Shown here piece after piece: positions 35,131 through 43,241 of a stretch of DNA of 64,000 bases; position 1 is the stretch's first letter; every line of letters starts with the position of its first letter. Below the pieces are notes generated by a model, which made no database searches, had not been told where the DNA came from, and worked only from the letters and a program-made list of their open reading frames with translations. The DNA is from Mucilaginibacter lacusdianchii (lineage in GTDB: Bacteria; Bacteroidota; Bacteroidia; Sphingobacteriales; Sphingobacteriaceae), in NCBI RefSeq assembly GCF_009770985.1, contig NZ_WSRW01000004.1, positions 151,539 through 215,538 on the forward strand, given 5' to 3'. The position numbers and the translations under genes are program-made.

Positions 35131-36219
35131 GTGATTATTGCCATTTCTATTGTTTTCCTGTTTCTGATTTTACGTTTCGCTGTTACCGTATTTAACTTTG
35201 TATCCGATCCGAAACTTCGAAAAATTAAAAGAGGCCACCAAGAACTGGTGTCTATCTTAATCCCCGCCCGTAATGAAGAGGCTAATATCATCCGGCTTTT
35301 GCAGTCTATCGAGCAGCAAGATTATAAAAACTACGAGGTAATTGTGCTGGATGATGATTCGTCTGACCAAACCTATAACCTGTGCACCGCTTTTGCAACC
35401 GGCAAGCAGCGTTTTAACGTTATCAAAGGGCAGCCATTGAAAGAAGGCTGGCTGGGTAAAAACTTTGCCTGCCATCAGCTGGCATTACAAGCAAAAGGGC
35501 AGTACTACTTGTTTTTAGATGCTGATGAAAAAATATATCCCGGCCTAATCAACAGTTCGGTACACCGCATGCAAGTGCGCAAGCTGGCGTTGCTCAGTTT
35601 ATTTACCAACCAGGTAATGGACACTTTGGGTGAAAGGCTGGTGGTGCCACTGATGCATTATGTGTTGCTTAACCTATTGCCCATCCGGTTAATTTATATG
35701 GCTAAAAATCCGGCTTTTGCAGCCGCAAGCGGTCAGTTTATGTTGTTTAACGCTGGTGATTACCGCACGCACCGGTGGCACCAAATGGCTAAAGACAAGG
35801 TAGTAGAGGATATTGAAATCACTAAAATGGTAAAATCAACCAATTTTAAATGCGAAAGCCTGCTGGCCAATGGTTTTATTACCTGCCGTATGTATACAGG
35901 TTATAGCGATGCCATCAATGGATTTAGCAAAAACTTTTTAGCCGCATTTAATTACAGTATTCCAGGTTTTATTTTATACCTGCTAGTGATTATAGGTGGC
36001 CCGTTACTGGTTATATCTACCCTTAACATACAGCTTATTATAATGATGTGCAGCTTGATTGTATTGAGCCGCATCATGATTTCGTTTTTATCGGGCCAGA
36101 AAGTATGGTATAACGTTTTGCTGCACCCCTTGCAAATGCTAAGCTTAGTGGTAGTAGGAGTTTTTGCCATTAAAAGCCACTTAACCAAAAATACGTTGTG
36201 GAAAGGCCGTCCGGTATAA
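35131..36219 (+). CDS. Glycosyltransferase family 2 (CruC-like)
   Basis: A 362-aa membrane glycosyltransferase starting at GTG 35131. An N-terminal helix (1-17) is followed by a GT-A domain with SILIPARNEEANIIRLLQ, a DDDSSD metal-binding region and the DADEKIY sequence, then about two to three C-terminal membrane helices (about 265-345). It matches the fold class of CruC, which glycosylates a carotenoid hydroxyl. Its stop is 2 nt before the CruF start, so the two are coupled. Confidence 0.78.
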   Translation: MIIAISIVFLFLILRFAVTVFNFVSDPKLRKIKRGHQELVSILIPARNEEANIIRLLQSIEQQDYKNYEVIVLDDDSSDQTYNLCTAFATGKQRFNVIKGQPLKEGWLGKNFACHQLALQAKGQYYLFLDADEKIYPGLINSSVHRMQVRKLALLSLFTNQVMDTLGERLVVPLMHYVLLNLLPIRLIYMAKNPAFAAASGQFMLFNAGDYRTHRWHQMAKDKVVEDIEITKMVKSTNFKCESLLANGFITCRMYTGYSDAINGFSKNFLAAFNYSIPGFILYLLVIIGGPLLVISTLNIQLIIMMCSLIVLSRIMISFLSGQKVWYNVLLHPLQMLSLVVVGVFAIKSHLTKNTLWKGRPV

Positions 36220-36221
36220 GT

Positions 36222-36848
36222 ATGAGCAAAGTTAAAGTTTCTATCATCATCATTATTTTGTTTCATGCGGTGGGATTGATGGGTTTTCTGGTACCGGCAT
36301 TTAGGCCATTGTTTTTGCAACTGGTGCCCTTTCATTTGCTGTTAATGCTGATAGTAGTTATGGCTAATCATTACCGGATGAGCGAGCGGTTTTTGTTATT
36401 TGTGCTATTTGTATTTGTTACCGGTATTGTGGCCGAATGGATAGGCGTACACAAGCACTGGATTTTTGGTGATTATGCATACGGGAAAACACTTGGTACA
36501 AAAGTATTTGATATCCCATTAATGATAGGCGTAAACTGGTTTGTACTGGTTTATGCAACAGGTGTATCATTGCAGCGCAGCCGAATGATTAATAAAACCG
36601 CGCGAGTTTTGATTGGCGCAGGTATGCTGGTGGTGTTAGATTTGTTAATAGAACCGGTAGCTATCCGTTTTGATTATTGGCATTGGGCTAATAATGTCAT
36701 TCCGCTTAAAAATTACCTATCCTGGTTTGGGTTAAGTGCTGTGTTTTTAGTTGTATTTGAGCAATTTAAATTTAAAACACAAAACATGGTAGCACCCATA
36801 TTGCTGTTGGTGCAGTTTGTGTTTTTCGCTTTGTTGCAGTGGACGTAA
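36222..36848 (+). CDS. cruF: Carotenoid 1,2-hydratase (CruF family, DUF422)
   Basis: A 208-aa polytopic membrane protein with about seven hydrophobic helices and the family sequence WIGVHKHWIFGDYAYGK... MIGVNWFVLVYATG, ending with IEPVAIRFDYWHWAN. CruF hydrates the psi end of a monocyclic carotene to give a 1'-hydroxy group, the site where CruC-type enzymes attach sugar. The frame could start at GTG 36198 inside the glycosyltransferase gene, but ATG 36222 gives the standard N-terminus. Confidence 0.85.
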   Translation: MSKVKVSIIIIILFHAVGLMGFLVPAFRPLFLQLVPFHLLLMLIVVMANHYRMSERFLLFVLFVFVTGIVAEWIGVHKHWIFGDYAYGKTLGTKVFDIPLMIGVNWFVLVYATGVSLQRSRMINKTARVLIGAGMLVVLDLLIEPVAIRFDYWHWANNVIPLKNYLSWFGLSAVFLVVFEQFKFKTQNMVAPILLLVQFVFFALLQWT

Positions 36849-36851
36849 GGC

Positions 36852-36885
36852 TTGCTGTATATCTCAGGTTTTTACCGTAAATTTG
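36852..36885 (+). promoter_or_regulatory. Promoter of ispH
   Basis: TTG at 36852-36854, a 23-nt spacer, then TAAATTTG at 36878-36885, a TAnnTTTG -7 box, ending 7 nt before the ispH ATG at 36893. It would give ispH its own transcription inside the carotenoid cluster, with an mRNA leader near zero. Confidence 0.5.
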
Positions 36886-36892
36886 TATTACT

Positions 36893-37744
36893 ATGGGAGC
36901 ATATCAGTTACAGGTTCAGATTGACGCAGATTCGGGTTTTTGCTTTGGTGTGGTGTATGCCATTGATATGGCCGAAGAGATACTGGAGCAAGATGGTTAC
37001 CTGTACTGTCTGGGCGATATTGTACATAATGATGAAGAGGTGGAACGCTTAAAAGCCAAAGGGTTGCGTATTATCGATCATTCGCAATTGGCAGGCTTGC
37101 ACAATGAAAAAGTACTGATCCGTGCCCACGGCGAAGCGCCTGAAACTTACCGGATGGCTCTTGAAAATAACATTATGCTGATTGACGCCTCATGTCCGGT
37201 GGTACTGAAACTGCAAAACCGCATCAAAACTTCACATGATGATAACGAGAAGATTGTAATCTTTGGTAAACATGGCCATGCCGAGGTAATTGGTTTGCAA
37301 GGCCAAACGAATGGAGAAGCTTTGGTATTTCAGGACATTGCCGAATTGGATAATGTTGAGTTACCTCAAAAGTTTACCCTTTATAGCCAAACTACCAAAA
37401 GCACGGACAAATTTTACGGTATTAAAAGCGAACTGCTGAACCGTGGCTACGAAGTAAAGGCCAATGATACTATTTGCCGCCAGGTGTCTAACCGCGATAA
37501 AGATTTACCTGAGTTTGCCGCACGGTTTGATAAAATTGTGTTTGTGTCGGGCAAAAAATCATCAAATGGCAAGGTGCTGTTCGAGGTTTGCCGTAAGCAT
37601 AATCCTAATACCTATTTTGTATCAGCAGTAGATGAGCTGAGTCCTGATATGTTTGCGCCGGGCGATAAGGTAGGTATCAGCGGCGCTACATCAACCCCAA
37701 TGTGGTTAATGGAGCAGGTAAAAGCTGAACTGGAAAGATACTAA
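36893..37744 (+). CDS. ispH: 4-Hydroxy-3-methylbut-2-enyl diphosphate reductase
   Basis: A 283-aa IspH (LytB) with the three [4Fe-4S] cysteines C17, C101 and C195 (DADSGFCFGV, DASCPVV, DTICRQV). It makes IPP and DMAPP in the last step of the MEP pathway. Its placement between CruF and CrtW links isoprenoid precursor supply to carotenoid synthesis. It may be driven by its own promoter at 36852-36885. Confidence 0.96.
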   Translation: MGAYQLQVQIDADSGFCFGVVYAIDMAEEILEQDGYLYCLGDIVHNDEEVERLKAKGLRIIDHSQLAGLHNEKVLIRAHGEAPETYRMALENNIMLIDASCPVVLKLQNRIKTSHDDNEKIVIFGKHGHAEVIGLQGQTNGEALVFQDIAELDNVELPQKFTLYSQTTKSTDKFYGIKSELLNRGYEVKANDTICRQVSNRDKDLPEFAARFDKIVFVSGKKSSNGKVLFEVCRKHNPNTYFVSAVDELSPDMFAPGDKVGISGATSTPMWLMEQVKAELERY

Positions 37745-37805
37745 TTGTGTTCTAGTTTTCTAAGGAGGAACAATACAAGTTGATTCGTGTTGATTGATTA
37801 AGGTT

Positions 37806-38540
37806 ATGCAGGGAACTCCGTCTGAACATATAGCAGTTAAAAACTCATTTGCTGCTCATCAAACCCCTCCTTTAGGTGAGAGAGGGGCTGGCATATGGAT
37901 TGCCCTGCTGGTTATTGGTGCTTGGCTAACTTCAACTATACTGCTGATGCGCTGGCAGGTAACGTTTATTAATCCTTTGCTTTACCTGTTTATTCTGTTG
38001 CAAATGCACCTTTATACCGGGCTGTTCATTACCGCGCATGATGCCATGCATGGTACGGTATCACCCAACAGAACTTTAAACAACTTGGTTGGCTATGTTA
38101 CTACTTTTTTATACGCTGCTTTTTGGTATCCGAGGTTATTAACCAAGCATCATAAGCATCACAAGCATGTGCATACCGATGATGATCCGGATTATCATCA
38201 GGGTAGTTTTATTGCCTGGTATTTTCGGTTTATCCGCAATTACCTTTCTATATGGCAGGTAGTTTTTATGGCGGCTTTGTTTAACGTGCTTAAAATATGG
38301 ATGCCGCAGCCTAATCTAATCCTGTTTTGGGTGGTGCCATCGTTACTAAGTACCTTACAGTTATTTTACTTCGGCACTTATCAGCCGCATAAAGGTGAGC
38401 ATGATAATGAGCATCACTCGCGCACACAAAACAAAAACCATTTATTTGCTTTTTTATCCTGTTATTTTTTCGGCTATCATTATGAACATCATGCCTCACC
38501 GGGTACACCTTGGTGGCGGTTATGGCAATCTAAAAAGTAG
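37806..38540 (+). CDS. crtW: Beta-carotene ketolase, CrtW type
   Basis: A 244-aa membrane fatty-acid-desaturase-like enzyme. The iron-binding histidine boxes HDAMH, HHKHHKH and EHH are all present in the order and spacing of CrtW, with FGTYQPHKGEHDNEHH between. It adds a 4-keto group to a beta end ring. Start is ATG 37806, not TTG 37794. The N-terminal 25 residues are encoded by a GC-rich stretch resembling an intergenic repeat (see finding). Confidence 0.88.
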   Translation: MQGTPSEHIAVKNSFAAHQTPPLGERGAGIWIALLVIGAWLTSTILLMRWQVTFINPLLYLFILLQMHLYTGLFITAHDAMHGTVSPNRTLNNLVGYVTTFLYAAFWYPRLLTKHHKHHKHVHTDDDPDYHQGSFIAWYFRFIRNYLSIWQVVFMAALFNVLKIWMPQPNLILFWVVPSLLSTLQLFYFGTYQPHKGEHDNEHHSRTQNKNHLFAFLSCYFFGYHYEHHASPGTPWWRLWQSKK

Positions 38541-38578
38541 GGCTTTGTCGTAAATAGCGTCGCATATTGTCGTATTTA

Positions 38579-38586
38579 TACCTTTG
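38579..38586 (+). promoter_or_regulatory. -7 box upstream of the DUF4287 gene (TACCTTTG)
   Basis: A match to TAnnTTTG 50 nt before the ATG at 38636. A TTTG at 38583 and a second TTACTTTG at about 38607 give a tandem promoter-like arrangement; the exact start site cannot be chosen. Confidence 0.4.
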
Positions 38587-38635
38587 TTGGCAAGACTAAA
38601 TCTGTTTACTTTGTGTTAACCCAAACACATAAGGC

Positions 38636-38854
38636 ATGTCATTTCAAGCTTATATCAACAACATCCAGGCAAAAACAGGTAAGGGGCCAGAAGATTTTAA
38701 AAAACTGGCTCAAGAAAAAGGCTTTACCGAGAATGGTACTATTAAATCAGGTGTAAAAGCCGGAGATATTACCAACTGGCTTAAAACTGAATTTGAGCTG
38801 GGACATGGACACGCTATGGCTATTTATGCGTTGTTAAAAGGTACGAAAGAATAA
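38636..38854 (+). CDS. DUF4287 family small protein
   Basis: A 72-aa protein with the pattern of DUF4287 (FQAYINNIQAKTGKGPEDF, then GDITNWLKTEFELGHGHAMA). These short helical proteins occur as solo proteins or fused to DUF5655. Function unknown. It is monocistronic between CrtW and hemH. Confidence 0.8.
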   Translation: MSFQAYINNIQAKTGKGPEDFKKLAQEKGFTENGTIKSGVKAGDITNWLKTEFELGHGHAMAIYALLKGTKE

Positions 38855-38917
38855 ACCTGTCGTTGTAACCAATCAGTATTACACCGTATTGACAAAAAAT
38901 ATCGGATATTTGCACCG

Positions 38918-39931
38918 ATGGGAAAAAAAGGAGTTTTACTGGTTAATTTAGGTACGCCAGACAGTCCGAAAACGTCGGACGTGCGCCGTTACCTGGATGA
39001 GTTTTTAATGGACGCACGTGTGATTGACGTTAATCCGGCTTTGCGTACGTTTTTAGTGAAAGGCATTATTGTACCCTTCCGCGGACCAAAATCAGCCAAA
39101 ACTTATCAGAAAATATGGACCGAAGAAGGTTCGCCTTTAATGGTATATAGCGTAAAGGCCGCCGAACTGTTGAAGCAGCGCTTGGGCGACGAGTATCAGG
39201 TGGAACTGGCCATGCGTTATCAAAACCCATCTATTGCATCTGCTTTAGATAAGCTTAAAGCAGCACAGGTTGATTCCATTAAAGTAATTGCCTTATTCCC
39301 GCAATATGCATCGGCAACAACCGGTTCTGTACATGATAAAGTGATGGAAATTGTACGTACTTGGCAGGCTATACCGGATATCAGCTTTGTGAATTCCTTT
39401 TATGATAACGATATCATGATTGAAGCTTTTGCTGAGAATGGTGCTAAGCACAATCCCGAAAGTTACGATCATATACTGTTCAGTTTTCACGGGCTGCCGC
39501 AACGCCAATTGATAAAGGGCGATGATACCCATAATTATTGCCTTAAGGTAGCCAGCTGCTGCGAAACCATTACCGAATCAAACAAGTTTTGCTACAGTGC
39601 GCAAAGCCATGCTACAGCCAAATTGATTGCCGAAAAACTGAATATTCCTAAAGATAAATATACTGTTACCTTCCAGTCCCGCTTAGGCCGCGACCCGTGG
39701 GCGCAACCTTACACTAGTGAAATCATTACTGAACTAGCCAACAAAGGCAACAAACGCATTCTGGTGTTTTGCCCGGCCTTTGTGGCCGACTGCTTGGAAA
39801 CCATCTACGAAATTGCCGATGAGTACGACGAAGAGTTCCGCCATCTGGGTGGCGAAAAAGTTCAGCTGGTTGAAAGCCTGAACGATTCGCCGTTGTGGAT
39901 TGATGCATTGGAGCAGTTGGTGGTAGGGTAG
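38918..39931 (+). CDS. hemH: Ferrochelatase
   Basis: A 337-aa ferrochelatase that inserts iron into protoporphyrin IX. The N-terminus KKGVLLVNLGTPDSP and the active-site histidine region FSFHGLPQR are intact; the usual SCC-type cysteine stretch KVASCCETI is present. A TTTG box ends only 5 nt before the ATG, again suggesting a near-leaderless mRNA, though its upstream partner is poor. Confidence 0.95.
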   Translation: MGKKGVLLVNLGTPDSPKTSDVRRYLDEFLMDARVIDVNPALRTFLVKGIIVPFRGPKSAKTYQKIWTEEGSPLMVYSVKAAELLKQRLGDEYQVELAMRYQNPSIASALDKLKAAQVDSIKVIALFPQYASATTGSVHDKVMEIVRTWQAIPDISFVNSFYDNDIMIEAFAENGAKHNPESYDHILFSFHGLPQRQLIKGDDTHNYCLKVASCCETITESNKFCYSAQSHATAKLIAEKLNIPKDKYTVTFQSRLGRDPWAQPYTSEIITELANKGNKRILVFCPAFVADCLETIYEIADEYDEEFRHLGGEKVQLVESLNDSPLWIDALEQLVVG

Positions 39932-39981
39932 TTAAACGCTTTTGTATTATTATTAATGCTTTGACTTTGGGTTGTGCCCTG

Positions 39982-40412
39982 TTAGGATGGGGATGTTCTT
40001 TGACCACAGCCTGTGGAAGTTACTTTTTCTTTTACTGGAAAAGAAAAAGTAACCAAAAAGAAACCTCTCGGCCGCACCTTCTTTCTACTTAGGTCAGTAC
40101 TTGTACTTAGTACAGTAGTTACCGAAAGAAGCTGAATGCCGATTCTTTTTTTCTAAGTTATTCTGTCATTGCTTAACGCTATAATTCGAAAAAAAAGATT
40201 GGATGACAAAAGAAGGGCAAAGGCCCGCTGTTGCGCCCGGGCCAGCGATGGCCTTGCGGGCGGAGAGGTGATCGCAACAGCTAGGCCTTTTTGGATACTT
40301 TTGTGGCTATGACAAAAGTATCTAGCCCCTGCGGCAATGAGCAGACGATGTAAGTTTATTAATACTAAAAGATGTTAAACTTGCAGCACTAACCAACGAT
40401 AGGAGCACAATT
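39982..40412. repeat. Copy A of a structured ~430-nt non-coding repeat
   Basis: It fills the 514-nt gap between hemH (+) and waaA (-) and is not coding. Stems visible: ACTTTTTCTTTT/AAAAGAAAAAGT (40022-40033 with 40039-40050); CTTCTTTC/GAAAGAAG (40078-40085 with 40124-40131), inside a TCGGC/GCCGA pair; GCTGTTGCG/CGCAACAGC (40227-40235 with 40273-40281); GATACTTTTGT/ACAAAAGTATC (40294-40304 with 40312-40322). A second diverged copy lies at 57313-57749 in the same orientation. Confidence 0.85.
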
Positions 40413-40445
40413 AACTCTCAATAAAGCCCGCTAATAACCGAAACC

Positions 40446-41663
40446 TTATCTTTTCAACTCCTCCATAATCACCGCCGTAGCCCCTTGATGCTCATCTACG
40501 TATTGTCCTGCCTTAGCACCGGCTCCTTTACAAAAGCTGTCATCTGAAATCAACTTTTCAATCACCAAATCAAGTTCCTGTTGTGAGTTGATAGTAAAAC
40601 CTGCTTGCAAGGCAATTAAATCTTTAGCCTCTTTAAATTTTTCATAGTTTGGGCCGAACACAACGGGTATGCCAAATGCAGCTGCCTCGAGCGTGTTATG
40701 AATGCCTGTACCAAACCCGCCGCCTATGTAAGCAATATTACCATATTGGTAAAGTGATGAAAGCATACCTATGTTATCAATTATTAAAATCTGATAATAT
40801 TCTAAAGGCCTGTTGAGAGTGGCTATTTGTGAAAATTGAACTATTTTATCTGCGGGTAGCAGGCTAGCCAACCGGTTAATTTTATCCGCACCTATTTCAT
40901 GTGGAGCAATTACAAACTTCCAATCGGGATAAAATACAGCCAGTTGTGCTATTAACTCTTCATCAGGTGGCCAAGTGCTGCCAGCTACTAGTAAGGGTTG
41001 ATTGTTCTTAAATTGTGCAATAATAGGCAATTCTTTGGGCTGTTGTGCGTTGGCCCAAACCCTATCAAAACGGGTGTCGCCACTGATGGTTACTCGGTTG
41101 ATGTTGATGGATTGCAGTAAGCTTTTAGATGACTCATCCTGCACAAATAAATGCGTAACGTAGGTGAGCATGCGGCGATGCAGGCCACCATACCATTTAA
41201 AGAATATCTGGTTGGGCCTGAATATCGCTGAGATGACATATAGCGGAATCTGCCGGTTATGCAATTCTTTATAAAAATGATACCAGTATTCATACTTAGT
41301 AAACACCGCAAACCGGGGCTGAATAGCGTTGATAAATTCACGTGCGTTGGCGGCTGTATCCAAAGGCAAGTAGTACACCGCGTCGGCCAGTGGTGTGTTT
41401 TTTCTGATCTCAAAGCCCGATGGTGAAAAAAAAGTTATGATTATTTTTTGGTTAGGATAATGCGCACGAATAGCTTCTAAAACCGGGCGACCTTGTTCAA
41501 ATTCACCAAGCGATGCAAAGTGGAACCATATACAATCGATTGTTTTGTGAATATTTTGCGTTCGCCTTCCAGATAACCATTTTTTGGCCTTTACGTTAAA
41601 GGCTGATGCAATAATGATAATGAAACGGTATAGCCAAATACCAAAATTATATAATATAAGCAT
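40446..41663 (-). CDS. waaA: 3-Deoxy-D-manno-octulosonic acid transferase
   Basis: A 405-aa Kdo transferase (WaaA/KdtA) with an N-terminal membrane helix (about 5-22) and the two-domain GT-B fold: the first domain has WFHFASLGEFEQGRPVLEAIR, the C-terminal half has VAGSTWPPDEELI and FGTGIHNTLEAAAFGIPVVFGPNY. It attaches Kdo to lipid A. Divergent from ugd with a 69-nt spacer holding a palindrome. Confidence 0.9.
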   Translation of the reverse strand: MLILYNFGIWLYRFIIIIASAFNVKAKKWLSGRRTQNIHKTIDCIWFHFASLGEFEQGRPVLEAIRAHYPNQKIIITFFSPSGFEIRKNTPLADAVYYLPLDTAANAREFINAIQPRFAVFTKYEYWYHFYKELHNRQIPLYVISAIFRPNQIFFKWYGGLHRRMLTYVTHLFVQDESSKSLLQSININRVTISGDTRFDRVWANAQQPKELPIIAQFKNNQPLLVAGSTWPPDEELIAQLAVFYPDWKFVIAPHEIGADKINRLASLLPADKIVQFSQIATLNRPLEYYQILIIDNIGMLSSLYQYGNIAYIGGGFGTGIHNTLEAAAFGIPVVFGPNYEKFKEAKDLIALQAGFTINSQQELDLVIEKLISDDSFCKGAGAKAGQYVDEHQGATAVIMEELKR

Positions 41664-41676
41664 ATTAAATGGAATT

Positions 41677-41697
41677 CTTATATTCGTCGGATATAAG
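41677..41697. promoter_or_regulatory. Palindrome between waaA and ugd
   Basis: CTTATAT (41677-41683) and ATATAAG (41691-41697) flank a 7-nt centre in the 69-nt interval between the divergent starts. It could be a shared operator; no matching known regulator is visible nearby. Confidence 0.35.
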
Positions 41698-41732
41698 AGT
41701 AATTTTCACAAAACTAACAGAAAAATAATACT

Positions 41733-43049
41733 ATGAGAATTGCAGTAGTAGGTACGGGTTACGTTGGATTAGTAACCGGCACGTGCTTAGCCGAAACAGG
41801 TAACGAGGTGGTGTGTGTGGACATCAACGAGGCCAAAGTTGAAATGATGAAAGCGGGTAAATTACCCATTTATGAGCCTGGCTTAGAGCAGCTTTTTCAT
41901 CGTAACATTGCCCAGGGCCGTTTAACTTTCACCACCAATCTGGCCGAAGGTATTGCGCAAGCCCGTATCATTTTCTTGGCCCTGCCAACCCCTCCGGGTG
42001 GTGATGGTGCTGCCGACCTGTCATACGTGCTGGGTGCTGCTGCGGATATTGCTAAAATTATTACCGATTATAAAGTTATCGTAACAAAATCGACCGTACC
42101 AGTAGGTACTGCCGATAAAGTTACCGCTGCAATGCAACAGCATGCAGCACCTGGTATAGAATATGCGGTAGTATCTAACCCCGAGTTTTTACGTGAAGGT
42201 GTAGCGGTAGAAGATTTTATGAAGCCAGACCGTGTAGTGGTTGGTACTTCTGATGAGCGTGCACGCAAACTGATGGGCGAGCTTTATGCACCATACGTAC
42301 GTCAAGGTAACCCAATCATCTTTATGGATGAGCGTTCTTCAGAGTTAACTAAATATGCTGCTAACTCATTCCTGGCTACTAAAATTTCGTTCATGAACGA
42401 AATTGCTAACCTGTGCGAACTGGTGGGTGCCGACGTAGATATGGTACGCCGCGGTATTGGTGCCGATGAGCGTATTGGCAGACGTTTCTTGTTTGCCGGT
42501 ATTGGTTACGGCGGTAGCTGTTTCCCTAAAGACGTACAAGCTCTGGCTAAATCGGCCGAAGAAAACCAATACGACTTTAGTATCTTAAACTCGGTAATGA
42601 AAGTTAACGAGCTGCAAAAAACAGTATTGGTAGACAAAGTTAAAAAATATTACAACGGCGATCTGACAGGCAAACACTTTGCCATGTGGGGCTTAGCCTT
42701 TAAACCAGAAACTGATGATATCCGTGAAGCACCAGCTTTGTATATCATTGATGCACTAGTAGCAGCAGGCGCCACTGTAACTGCATTTGACCCAGAAGGT
42801 ATGCAAAATGTTAAAAACCTGATTGGTGATAAAATCAACTACGCAGCAGATCCTTATGAGGCACTTCAGGAGGCTGATGCGTTATTGATTGTAACCGAGT
42901 GGTCATTGTTCCGCACACCAGACTTTAACAAAGTGGAAGAAACATTGAAAGCCAAAGTGATTTTTGACGGTCGTAACCTGTACGATTTGGATAAAATGAT
43001 TGACTGTGGTTTTTACTATAACTCTATTGGCCGTAAGGTAATTGCCTAA
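41733..43049 (+). CDS. UDP-glucose 6-dehydrogenase
   Basis: A 438-aa UDP-glucose dehydrogenase: Rossmann motif AVVGTGYVGLVTG, catalytic C263 in YGGSCFPKDV and the C-terminal domain ending EWSLFRTPDFNKV. It oxidises UDP-glucose twice to UDP-glucuronate, the substrate for the decarboxylase encoded next. It begins the block of four nucleotide-sugar genes; a 192-nt gap before the next gene holds no further signal I can name. Confidence 0.95.
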   Translation: MRIAVVGTGYVGLVTGTCLAETGNEVVCVDINEAKVEMMKAGKLPIYEPGLEQLFHRNIAQGRLTFTTNLAEGIAQARIIFLALPTPPGGDGAADLSYVLGAAADIAKIITDYKVIVTKSTVPVGTADKVTAAMQQHAAPGIEYAVVSNPEFLREGVAVEDFMKPDRVVVGTSDERARKLMGELYAPYVRQGNPIIFMDERSSELTKYAANSFLATKISFMNEIANLCELVGADVDMVRRGIGADERIGRRFLFAGIGYGGSCFPKDVQALAKSAEENQYDFSILNSVMKVNELQKTVLVDKVKKYYNGDLTGKHFAMWGLAFKPETDDIREAPALYIIDALVAAGATVTAFDPEGMQNVKNLIGDKINYAADPYEALQEADALLIVTEWSLFRTPDFNKVEETLKAKVIFDGRNLYDLDKMIDCGFYYNSIGRKVIA

Positions 43050-43241
43050 ATTCGTACTTCAGGCAAGGTAGTACATGGTGGGTGATGAAGGGAGCGTTGT
43101 AATTTGTGCAAACAAAATGCAGCGTTATCTGCTTAATCACTCACCATATTATTAATAGCCCCTTTGAGTTATTTTGCCGCTTGCCTAAAAATTATTAAAT
43201 TAATCAACTCATCCCCTTAACGACCCCAAACTCACAAAGCT

